DNA from: Entonaema liquescens
Lineage: Eukaryota; Ascomycota; Sordariomycetes; Xylariales; Xylariaceae
Assembly (NCBI GenBank): GCA_902805475.1
Contig: CADCSX010000003.1
Coordinates: 3,720,001-3,784,000 of the forward strand
DNA: 64,000 nt
Reading direction: 5' to 3'
Part shown: piece by piece, positions 12,541 to 22,548 of the stretch
Numbering within the stretch: the stretch's first letter is position 1
How the letters are laid out: each line of letters starts with the position of its first letter
Translations under genes and position numbers: made by a program
The notes under the pieces: generated by a model
What the model was told of the DNA's origin: nothing
Databases searched by the model: none
The model's input: only the letters and a program-made list of their open reading frames with translations

Positions 12541-14492
12541 TAATTTTTAAAATATTATATATAATATTTTTATATTTATTTATATTAAATTAATTATTAA
12601 ATTTTTTTAATTTTTTATTATTTTTATAAATTAACCCTTTACCATAATTAAATTTAACTATTATTATTCCATTAAATTTAATAAAATATTTAAATTATTT
12701 ACTATTTTATTTTTTTTTATCTTAAATAAAATAATATATATTAAAATCCTTTATTATGATATATTTCCCATTTTTTTTTATTATTTATTTCCCAAAAAAA
12801 ATTATATTTTATTATTTTTTTTAATTTTATATAAACACTCTATACCATTATTATTCTATATTTAATATATAATTTACATACCATTTAATTATATTTTATT
12901 TTATTTATCCATTTTATATTATTTATAATTTTAATTATATATAATATAACTTATTTTAATTTATTTTATATTATTTTATAATTATTAATTAATAAATTAT
13001 ATAATTTTCCTTTTATAAATTACAATTTTTATATTGTAATTAAATTTAAATTATTTTATATTACATTTTAATATATTATTTTTATTTTCATTATTATATA
13101 CTTTTAAAAAATTATATATTATTTTATTTTTATATATAAATTATTTATTTAAATAAAATTAATTTAATTTTAAATATTATTATTAATATTAAAAATAATA
13201 TTAAAATAATATATATTATTTTTAATATATTTATTATATATATTATTTTTTTAAACTTTTTTTTTTTAAACATTTTTATAATTAAAAAAAATAATTCCAA
13301 ATTTATAATATTATTTAACTTATTTTTTAAAAATTTTTTTTTTTTTTTTAAATATTATAAATATAAAATTATTATAAATAATATAAATTACACTTAAAAA
13401 ATATTTGAGTTTTTTTCTTTTTTTAAATTATTATAATTTATATATATATATTTTTTTTCCTTTTTTTTTATTTTTTTTTATTTTATTATAATCTTTACTT
13501 TAAATTAAATAAAAATTATTATAATTTTTATATTTAATTTTTTTTATATAATTTCATTTTTTTTTTATATATTACATTTACATATTTATTATACTTTACT
13601 TATTATTTATAATATTATTTTATTCTTACATTTTTTATAAAAAATTTATATTAAAAAAATTTTATTTTTTAAAATAATTTATTATTATATAAAATCTTTA
13701 TTATTTTTAATAAAATTATTTTTATAATTAATATTATATATTTAATTTTTTTTTATAATATATTAATTTTAAATTTTTAATATTTTAACAATTTTTTACT
13801 TTAATATTTATTAATAATTTTTTAAAATTAATATACATATTTTATAATTTATTTATTTTAAAGTTTTTTATTACAAAAAAAAAATTAATTAATATTTATA
13901 ATTTAATTTTTAAAAATTTTTTTTATTTATTTTTATTCTTTTTATTTATAAATTTTTATATTTTTTTCAAATATAATTATAATAATTTCGTTTTAAAAGT
14001 TACATATTATTATTATTTTTTATTTTTTTAAAATTTAATTAATTATTTTTATTATTTTTTTTAATATTTTTTTAATTATTTTTAAATTTATTAAATTTTT
14101 TTTAATAATAATTTTTTTTATTTTTTATAATAGAATTATTATTATATTATTCTAGATTTTATTATTTATAATTATTACATTTACTTATAATTATTTTGTT
14201 ATTTATAAATTTTAAAAAAATTTAATAATATTTATTTTTTCCAAAATTTTTATTTTCATCTCTTTTATTTTTTTTTTTATATTTTCAAATATGGTTAATT
14301 TAACACATTATTATTTTATTTCTGTTTTTTAAATAATATATAAATATTATATTTTTTTTATTACTTTAATAATTTATATCTTTAATTTATTAATTTCTAT
14401 TTTATTTTTTTTACGTATTAAATTTATTAATATTTTAAATAATATTATAATTATTTTTTTATATTTTCTTTTATTTATTTATTTTTTTTTTA

Positions 14493-14494
<2 letters not shown>

Positions 14495-14550
<56 letters not shown>

Positions 14551-14551
14551 T
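14495..14551. repeat. TTA trinucleotide microsatellite
   Basis: An uninterrupted run of about 19 TTA units within the AT-rich block. No function is implied. Confidence 0.9.
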
Positions 14552-15970
14552 ACTATAATCGGTTTAAATATATTACACATCGGATTTTTTACCATTATTT
14601 TAATATTAACGTTTTTAAATAACATTATTATTATAATTATAATATAAAATTATCGCGGTTTTTTAAATATTATAATTATTTATTTTTAATAAATTATTAT
14701 TAACTTTTTGCAATATTATGTTATAAAAAATTAAAAAAAAAATTTTATAATTAAATTATTATTTTTTAAATTTTTTTTTTAAATTTTAATAAGTTTTTTA
14801 TTAATAATAATAATTTTATTAATAATAATAAATTTATTAATAGTAATATAATAATTTTTATAAAAAAAAATATTTTTAATTATTAAAAAAAAAATTTTAT
14901 AATAAAATTTTTAATAAATTATTTATTAATTTAATAAATAATTCTTTTAATAATTATATAATTTATAAATTAATATAAAATAAAATTTTTTTTATAATAA
15001 ATTAAATAAATTTTTAAATTTATTTATATATAAATTTTATAATTTAATTATTTTTTATAATAATTATTTTATTTTAAATTATATACATAATTATATTATT
15101 ATTTATATTAATTTTAAAATAATTAAAAATATTAATTATTATTTTATTTTTATTAATAATATATAAATATATATTATATTAAATATTTTATAAAATTTAT
15201 ATTTATTTATTAATTTTAATAAATTTTTTATTTATTTTATGTTAATTTATATAATATATTATTTTTTAAATTATAATAATTTATTTTTATATAATAAAAT
15301 TTATTATATTTAATTTTTAAATAATTTTAAAATATTTATTTATAATAAATATTTAATTAAAAATTTAATAATTTTAAAAATATTATTTTTAATTTATAAT
15401 ATTATAAAATATAATATTAAAAATATAATATTATATTAATTTTTTTTAATAAAAATTAATATATTAAAATTAATTATTTTTATAAAATTAAAATTTTAAT
15501 TTTAATATAATAAATTTTTTATTAAAATAATAATTATAATAATTATTAATATTATTATTATTAATAAATTCTTTAATAATAATTATTTAAGTTTTTTATA
15601 AAAAAAATATTTAATAAAAAAGAAAAAAATATATTAAAAATTATTAAATATTATTATAATAATTTTTATTTTATTTTTTATTTTAATTTTTTTATAATAT
15701 TTCGTTTTAATATTTAATTAATAATTTAATAAATAATTTAATTTTTAATTAAAAATTAAATAAAATAAAAATTTATTAATTATTAAATATATAATAATAA
15801 TTTAACCATTATTATTAAATAATTAAATATTATATAAATAATTTTTTTAATTTTTAAAATAAATAAAATTATTTTATTAAAAATAATAAAAAATAAAATT
15901 CTTTATAAATTATATAAATAAATTATTTAAATTAATAATAAAATAAAATAAATTAATTTTAATTTTTTAT

Positions 15971-16080
15971 TAAACGTAATTTAACATATATTTATAAAAT
16001 TAAAATTTAATGTAAAATTTAATATATAATTATTAATTAAAATTTAATAAATTTTTAATTTATTAAATTTTAAAAAAATT
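15971..16080 (+). repeat. 110-bp repeat, RIP-mutated copy 1
   Basis: Direct repeat of 16,220-16,329 at an offset of 249 bp, almost identical. It is also related to the less mutated minus-strand copy at 9,899-10,006. Differences among the three are transitions. Confidence 0.8.
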
Positions 16081-16219
16081 ACTTTACATTTTTTTTAATA
16101 AAACTTTTAATACGAAATATATAATTATAATTATTTACGTAATTATAAAAATTTTTAATATTTTATTAATTATTTATTAATTATTTATTATTAATTTTTT
16201 AAAAATTTTACGTTAATAT

Positions 16220-16329
16220 TAAACGTAATTTAACATATATTTATAAAATTAAAATTTAATGTAAAGTTTAATATATAATTATTAATTAAAATTTAATAAA
16301 TTTTTAATTTATTAAATTTTAAAAAAAAT
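16220..16329 (+). repeat. 110-bp repeat, RIP-mutated copy 2
   Basis: Second direct copy, close to the edge of the AT-rich block. With copy 1 it might be the pair of ends of a short degenerate element, but no target duplication was found. Confidence 0.8.
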
Positions 16330-16440
16330 TAATTTTAATTTTATTTTATTAAAAAAAATTAATAAATTATATAAATTAATTTATTTTAAATTTTATTATA
16401 ATTTTTTAAATTTTTAAATTTTCAAATTTTATAAATATAA

Positions 16441-17025
16441 AAATATAAATTAACAATTTATAACGGTGTTATAAGCGTTAATATCTTAATTATAAGGTTT
16501 AAGCCCATTAAGATAAAAAGCGGGGTGATTAAATAATGCTTTATACATAAGTTGTCACTTGCAAATCACCCAACATTTGGATTAGTGCGTCGACCAACCA
16601 GATGTATTTCTTGACCGCTAGATAAGTAGCGTTTGGTGCGGGACCGCGGGGCATCGGATCCTTGTTGGCATGAAAAATATTTTTCTAATTGGCAAGTAGT
16701 AGTAAAAGGCAGGAGCTACCCCATTACAACCACCGGAACCTATCGTATCTTTTTTTTCCCCTCTCAACATCTCTCATTTTATGCATGCGACGGAATGAAT
16801 GAACGATTTGTCTAATTGATACCTTAGCATTTCAATTCTGTTACTTGATTGATTGCTGTCGGATACCCCCAACAAAGCAAGACTTCATTTGGTAGAAAGC
16901 CGTTGCATCTCGCCCGAAGTTTTATTCCTATTTCCAGCACGTTTTTGCAGCGAAATAGCAATTTGCAAACTCAATTCCTTTCACCTCGCGTATAAAGAGG
17001 AGCCGAAAAAGCATCTTTTTACGAG
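16441..17025. other. Edge of the AT-rich block and upstream region of the coiled-coil gene
   Basis: Base composition changes within roughly 100 bp around 16,440-16,510 from nearly pure AT to ordinary fungal DNA. The rest is the 5' region of the next gene. A TATAAAGA sequence lies at 16,991-16,998, only 28 nt before the ATG at 17,026. Short frames in this stretch do not look like proteins. Confidence 0.6.
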
Positions 17026-18932
17026 ATGGGTAACATACTATCCACGTTCTCTAGTGCCGCTGCTCTTGCCAAAGAAGAAAGAGAAGCTATAGAGAAGAAA
17101 ATTACCGAGAGGGACGAGAACATTACCACCCTTGAGAAGAACTTAGCCAAGAAGGAGGAGGAGCTTTCCGAGGCTAAAGAAGAACTTAATAAGGCCACCG
17201 AGGAGGCAGAGACCCTGCGCAAGAAGGTGGACGAATTAGAAACGCAATCCACATCTTTGAAGCAAGAAAACCAGGAACAGGCAGACAAACTCCAAAATGA
17301 GCTAAAGCAGACATCCGACGATTCCGCTTCGGTGCGTCGCACTCTTGAGGAGTCCGCCTCGGCCAAGACTCAGGAACTCGAAGAGAAACGCGCTGCATTG
17401 GCCCAGAAACAGGAGGAAGTCAATGCCTTACAGCAGGAGAAGAATTCTCTAAGCGAGGAACTATCGGCCGTTAAACGAGAGTTGGCCGATGCTATCGAGC
17501 AGCGGAATTCCCTTGAAGCTTCGCTAAAGGAGGAATTGGCTGGCGTGAAAGAGGAATTGCTTGCCTCGACTAAGAAGCACGAAACTCTACAAAGCGACCA
17601 CAGCAAGCTCACTGAGGAGCTCGCTTCCGTAAAGATCCACCGAGATGAATTGGAGGAGAGCCTTGCCAAGTCTCTAAACGAGCTCAAGGCTCTCGAACAA
17701 ACCCACGACGAGCTCAAGAAGGCATCCGACGAGGAAGTTGCCTCAGCAAAGAACACTTTGGCCGAGACGCAGCAGAAGCACGATGAATTGCAGCAAGCCC
17801 ATGACAAGTTACAGACAGAATCTGGCGAGAAAGTTGCTGAGGCAGAGAAGGATGTAGCAGAATGGAAGCAAAAACACGGATCTCTACAGGAGGAATACGA
17901 CAACCTTACCAAGGAAGTCGAAAGCGCCAAGAAGAGTTTGGCCGATGCTGAAGAGAAGAGACAGTCGCTTGAACAAGCCCACGAAGCCGAGTTAGAGCGA
18001 CTACGTGCCGATGCAGAAAAGCTGCAGCAGAACATTGCTGCTCTAGAAGAGACCCAGAACAAGTTGAAGGCGGATCACGCTGCTGAGCTCGAGAATGCCC
18101 AGAGAGAGACCGGCGATTTAGAGAGCAAATTAAAGTCGACTCAAGAGGAGGCCCAGAATCTACAGAAGCAGCTCGAGGCGCAAGCGGCCGAGCTTGAAAA
18201 GGCGAGGCAAGAAGCTGCCGAGTTACAAGACAAGTTCCAAGCCACAGAGGGTGAGCGTGAGAAGTTACAAGCGCAGCATGACGAGCAGGCTGCTACGCTT
18301 GAGAAGCAGAAGCGAGAAGCGGCCGAGTTGCAAGAGAAGGTTAAAGCCGCCGACGATGAACGTGAGAAGCTACAAGCACAGCATGACGAACAAGCTGCTG
18401 CGCTCGAAAAGCAGAAGCAAGAATCGTCTGAATTGCAGGACAAGTTACAATCTGCTCAGAGCGAACGAGAGCAGTTGCAGAAGCAGTACGACGAACAAGC
18501 CAGTGGAATCACCAGCCTCGAATCCAAGGCTGAGGAGGCTAATGCGAAGGCTTCTAAAGCCGAAGAGGACCTCAAGGCGGTCCAATCTGTAAGTAACCTT
18601 TGAAATGTTGTGTTTTTAGGTAATTTTTAGCTAACCTTCATCTTTAGGAGAAGAGTGCTCTTGAGACCAAGATCAGTGAACTCCAGTCCGGAAAGGAGGA
18701 AGACCAGAAGACCCAGTCTGATCTGAACGCTAAGCTGGAAGAAGCTCAAGCTACCGTTACTCGCTTAGAATCTGAGAAGAAGCAGGTCACGGAAAAGGTT
18801 GAGAATCTCGAAGAGGAGATTGCACAGTTGAAGGCGGCCGGGGCACCTAAGGTGAACGGCACAGCCACTGAGAATGGCACAGCCGAGAACGGTGTAGCCG
18901 AGAGCAAGGAGCCGGAGAAGGCTGCTGCTTAG
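17026..18932 (+). CDS. Long coiled-coil protein with N-terminal myristoylation motif
   Basis: Two exons, 17,026-18,588 and 18,648-18,932, with a 59-nt intron (GTAAGT donor, CTAAC branch, TTTAG acceptor, phase 0), give a 615-residue protein. Nearly all of it is a heptad-rich, Glu/Lys/Gln/Ala coiled coil without a globular domain. Residues 1-6 are MGNILS, which fits the N-myristoylation consensus (Gly2, Ser6), so a lipid-anchored tether is possible. A repeated unit of the type EREKLQAQHDEQAA occurs near residues 405-500. The C-terminus (VNGTATENGTAENG, then Glu/Lys/Ala) is low-complexity. No family name can be given from sequence alone; golgin- or myosin-tail-like similarity would be generic. 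It is the first gene after the AT-rich block. Confidence 0.9.
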
Positions 18933-19437
18933 TTTCTATCATTGCCCCGGGACGCGATTGCGGCGTAATCATGACGACTTGGACGCGGACGGCATTGTCG
19001 ATAACGCCCGTTATGACGAATGAACTATAATTCTAATACCACTCAGTACATTTTTGTAGCGTTGTGCCAATCGTTCTATAGATGCATGGCGACCACTGGT
19101 TTCTTAATGTCATGCTTGGGCACACCAGCCTCAGCTGTGAGCAGTGGAAGGAAACATGTCTTGAACGTACTACCTGGTAGGCCTCGAAGGGGGTAATATT
19201 TGGGTTGACGGAGACGGATTGATGAGGCTAGGAAGATACCAATGGAAAATATGGTCACGGATCCGTATATGGACTAGTCTTCGTTTCTAAGTTAGGCGTA
19301 GCAATGGTCGTTCGAGATGATACTACCAATGAAGATATTTCACATTCCTTTGCAATAGTTTTGACTTGGCTTAACAATGGTCACTTAGGTATCAAGTTTG
19401 TTTCCCTTTTGATTAATTATTCTAACTCAAGGGTATG
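18933..19437. other. 3' intergenic region between convergent genes
   Basis: Shared downstream region of the coiled-coil gene (+) and the RQT4-like gene (-). No gene or structured element was seen; a 60-codon minus-strand frame at 19,076-19,258 lacks protein-like features. Confidence 0.6.
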
Positions 19438-21018
19438 TTAACCACAGGCTGGCTCATCTACGGTGTTACTAGTCATTTCTTGATCGGATCTACCTCCATA
19501 TGCTCCACCATCTAGAATAACAGCCTCGTTGTTATCTAGATCGTCTTGCACTCTCCTCCACCGAGTTGCTTTAGGATCGCGACCTTCTAATTTGGCCCCT
19601 TTGCCATTGGCATCAAAAACCGGCTTGATCAGCGAGCCTAATAAGGGATTCTTGCTGAAAGCACCGCCAGTTTGGTTTCCTTTATTAGCATTGTCGCGGT
19701 TGGAATTGTTGACTTCCTGTAAGGCTGTATCGGTCTGTATACCGTCTTCGGGGCTCTCTGGTCGCTCAACAGCAGCCATCTTCTTAACCACCTTACCACC
19801 TACTACATCGATACTAATAACTTGCCGTCGTTTCTCGTAGTCTGGGCGAGCATTCCATTCTATCTCTCTCAAAATCTTCTGCTGGCGTTTTAACTCTCGG
19901 GCTCTTTCTTCAGGAGTGGCCCAGATATTACCGCCGAATCCGGTCACTGCCCCGCTGACATCGAAGTCGGCAGCTTCATCCCTAACGGTCGTTCGTCGTG
20001 CATTCTGAGCTTGGAAGCCTAGTAAACGATCTCTATGCTCTAGAGCCTTCACTTGTGCCTCAGTGGTGGTCTCACCGGGGGTTTCCTTGGGCTTTGAAAA
20101 AGGGGCGGGAGCCCTTGACACATCGGCCTTTTTATGAGCTTCGCGATCTGCCGCCATTTTCTCTCGGCCCCGCTCGTCGCGCAGTTCACGTATCATTAGC
20201 TGTATCTCGGCCGGGCTCAGAAGAGGTGTACCACAGAAGGTACAAGGCCCGAGACCCTCCTTCACGCATATAACTTTGCCACAATTCATACAATTTGGCG
20301 CGGCAGCTAGCAGGGGATGTCTGGCAGCGACACAATTGCATTTCCGAGCTGAGTCGTCTGCGCCTAGAGTAGGGTTAGTGGCCGTTTCAAGGAGTCGAAT
20401 AGCATTGTCTAGGTCCGATAGAGCTGTAGATGCACCATGCATAGCAGTACCACCAGAGATGTGGGCTTTGGCCTTTGGAGCCGGGGTTGAGGAGCGCGAA
20501 GCAGGAGTGGACTTCGGCTTGGACTTCCGGACATCTGATATCAGCTGCCCTGCAGCAGAGGGCGGCAACTTTGGTGGCGGAGGAGTAGCGGATTTCTGAG
20601 GTGGAGGCTTCTTTCCAGATCCAGATCCAGCTGATGTTGTAGCTGGGCTAGGACGCCGGGTAATGTAATCACTCTCGACATCCTTGTTGTACAAAGTCCC
20701 CGGTAGAGGACCGGCGTTGATGATTTGACGAGGAGCAGGAGTATGTAACTGAGTCTTTGGTTTCTTAGGTCCTCTCGTCGGTTTGGGCACTGGCTCGATA
20801 CGTGAAGAAGATCTGCCCGACGATGCACCAGAAGTTTTGGGGTCTTGTCTCTTCGAATTGAAGGAAGCTATGAAGTCGATAGCTTCAGGAGACTCCCCAA
20901 GTAAATTCCGAAAGTGTTCGACAGCCTCTGGCTTGGAGAGCGTAGCCGCATAGTCTACGACTTGCTTCAGTTCAGCCTCGGGTAGAGGTAGTAGCTTTGA
21001 GAGTTGATTTACTGACAT
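19438..21018 (-). CDS. RQT4: RQT4/TRIP4-type C2HC5 zinc-finger protein
   Basis: Single-exon gene of 526 residues. Residues about 227-262 form a Cys/His-rich module (CNCVAARHPLL, then NCMNCGKVIC and CTFCG) that matches the C2HC5 zinc finger of TRIP4/ASC-1 and yeast Rqt4. The N-terminal 55 residues (PLPEAELKQVVDYA, then SPEAIDFIASFN) are the conserved helical segment found before a long Pro/Ser-rich linker in these proteins. In yeast Rqt4 works with the helicase Slh1 and with Cue3 in the ribosome-quality-control trigger complex that splits collided ribosomes; the same role is inferred here. A conserved C-terminal segment (GGNIWATPEERARELKRQQK) supports the family. Start at 21,018 is the first ATG and keeps the conserved N-terminus. 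Confidence 0.88.
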   Translation of the reverse strand: MSVNQLSKLLPLPEAELKQVVDYAATLSKPEAVEHFRNLLGESPEAIDFIASFNSKRQDPKTSGASSGRSSSRIEPVPKPTRGPKKPKTQLHTPAPRQIINAGPLPGTLYNKDVESDYITRRPSPATTSAGSGSGKKPPPQKSATPPPPKLPPSAAGQLISDVRKSKPKSTPASRSSTPAPKAKAHISGGTAMHGASTALSDLDNAIRLLETATNPTLGADDSARKCNCVAARHPLLAAAPNCMNCGKVICVKEGLGPCTFCGTPLLSPAEIQLMIRELRDERGREKMAADREAHKKADVSRAPAPFSKPKETPGETTTEAQVKALEHRDRLLGFQAQNARRTTVRDEAADFDVSGAVTGFGGNIWATPEERARELKRQQKILREIEWNARPDYEKRRQVISIDVVGGKVVKKMAAVERPESPEDGIQTDTALQEVNNSNRDNANKGNQTGGAFSKNPLLGSLIKPVFDANGKGAKLEGRDPKATRWRRVQDDLDNNEAVILDGGAYGGRSDQEMTSNTVDEPACG

Positions 21019-21200
21019 GACAAGCTATTTAAAACAAATCGAAAAATAGACAAAATATATGGAACTTCTTTGGGATGAAGTCGTTTGCTGGGGATGGATA
21101 TAATGTAATCATTTTCAAGTTTAAAAAAAGTACAAATCTTTGGATTAGAGATGACACACACGCCGATGTACCAATGTACCTATATGTATATGGAGGACAA

Positions 21201-21227
21201 CACTTGTCGATAAGATATCGACAAGTG
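21201..21227. repeat. Perfect hairpin, 12-bp arms
   Basis: CACTTGTCGATA, a three-base loop AGA, then TATCGACAAGTG. It lies about 180 bp upstream of the RQT4-like start codon. Either a palindromic protein-binding site or a chance hairpin. Confidence 0.7.
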
Positions 21228-21393
21228 GATCCAGCTGGCTCCTTCTACGTTTCTACAATTCTTAATAATTCATTTTGCTGCTCCAATTATACACCATCAT
21301 GATGCATTGTGCTTCGTGCTTCAATCTTCATTATCCTAAAGTATACTTACTTATCAGCATGTTTTTTTAGAATGAACCACAACATTAGACTGA

Positions 21394-21450
21394 GAAAAAA
21401 AGGAAATTGAAAAAAAAACAAAAAAAAAAACGAAAAAAAAAAAAAAAAAC
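21394..21450. repeat. A-rich tract
   Basis: Runs of 6 to 19 A interrupted by single C or G bases, within the intergenic region. Such tracts often exclude nucleosomes near fungal promoters; no further claim. Confidence 0.85.
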
Positions 21451-22270
21451 TATCAATAATACATAATGAATATCTACCTTTATAAAAGGCAAGCAACTAG
21501 TCAAACAAGGAGTCTAGAGCAATGTAACCTTGTCTCGATCACGTCCCATCCCGGGAACACTCTAGACTTGTCTATGGTGCTAACCATGTCACCGGGCGGG
21601 TTTTCAGAGGACCAACCAGCCCAAATTTCATAGGAGGATAAGGCAGTAAAGACTTCTTGGAACCTACCTGACCTAGGTCATGATGGCCGCTGTCGAATTT
21701 CAAGGTGAGAGATTCAGTTATTGACCTATTAAAAGCTACTGGGGTTGGCGTTGACCATCTTTTCCTAGACATGCGGAGGGGTCATACCTATGATGTTACG
21801 CGCATGACTATTTTATCCCGGCCACATGGGATTCTTTTCTCAATGACCTCCCTACTTGGGTAGTTAACATGAAGGAAGAATATTAGGCGGGGGAAATATA
21901 CATAAAGATGGTGTTGGTATCTTTATTAAATATACTCCAAGATGATCGTCAGGGATTCATCGCAAATTTGGTTCAGCTCACGCATATCTCTCTATATCAA
22001 TTATCAAGAGGTTAGTATCTGTTTTGACTTTCATTTATAATACCTAATATGTCGAGGGGATACACAACTAATAACTGTACAACTACCAATAGAGACGCAA
22101 TCTGGTACGGTATAACCCGGTAAGGTTCCTCCCGGCGTCTTAGTCATTGCGGGGGATATGAATTAGTGGTAAGTGTGGAGAAATCCCCCTGGGTTCAGTG
22201 ACGTCGCAGGTCCGCCGCTTGCCGGTGTCTGCCGTTGTCTGCCGTTTCTTACAGTTAACCTTTACCGAAC

Positions 22271-22347
22271 ATTACACCTACACCACCTACACCACTTACA
22301 CCACTTACACCACTTACACCACTTACATCACTTACACCACCTGCAGC
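22271..22347 (+). repeat. 9-bp minisatellite upstream of the glycoside hydrolase gene
   Basis: About eight units of CACTTACAC or CACCTACAC, in the probable 5' leader about 200 bp before the ATG at 22,549. Because the unit is nine bases long, copy-number change would not shift the frame if the region were translated. Confidence 0.85.
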
Positions 22348-22548
22348 CCTACCTTTTCGGGCAATCAGGTAGATGAACAATACATTGATGCATACTCATT
22401 TAATATAGATCGTAACCCAATCGCTAGGGATCTTATTACTGTCAACTGGTATCGCACCCGTCCATGCAGCTTCGATAGGTCACATCGTAAGGTAACACTA
22501 CCTTGGTACTTGCGTTACCCAAGCTGGAGTCTACCAAATATCCGCGAA

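Larger units (their letters stand above)
10392..13610 (-). repeat. Right arm of the inverted repeat, split by SINE copy C
   Basis: Reverse complement of the left arm at about 2,950-5,040. It is longer because SINE copy C (11,531-12,361) sits inside it and because a 15-bp unit has expanded at 12,481-12,540. The TIR element at 10,009-10,389 sits at its left edge. Outer ends are approximate; beyond 13,610 I could no longer follow the match. Confidence 0.68.
1..16440. repeat. RIP-degraded AT-rich block without genes
   Basis: The whole stretch is almost pure A and T and every reading frame is low-complexity Lys/Asn/Ile/Phe/Leu without protein-like sequence. Repeat copies inside the block differ from each other almost only by C/T and G/A transitions, the mark of repeat-induced point mutation in Pezizomycotina. 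It holds three SINE-type copies, an inverted pair of approximately 2-kb arms, a TIR element and short repeats, listed separately. The stretches 1-2,950, 6,066-8,858 and 13,610-15,970 show nothing I could resolve beyond AT-rich sequence. Such blocks are typical of transposon graveyards, subtelomeres or pericentromeres; which of these applies cannot be told here. The left edge lies outside the window. Confidence 0.93.
21019..22548. other. Divergent intergenic region, RQT4 and glycoside hydrolase
   Basis: Upstream DNA of two divergent genes, without a convincing gene. It contains a perfect 12-bp-arm hairpin, an A-rich tract and a 9-bp minisatellite, listed separately. The frame upstream of 22,549 is open back to a GTG at 22,198, but it translates the minisatellite into a Tyr/Thr repeat and is most likely untranslated. 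Confidence 0.6.

Noticed and set aside
17370..18443. Long minus-strand frames opposite the coiled-coil gene
   Set aside because: Ser/Cys-rich frames are the expected antisense shadow of Glu/Lys/Gln codons.
22198..22548. N-terminal extension of the glycoside hydrolase
   Set aside because: It starts at GTG and would translate a 9-bp minisatellite; the ATG at 22,549 gives a normal type II membrane protein.
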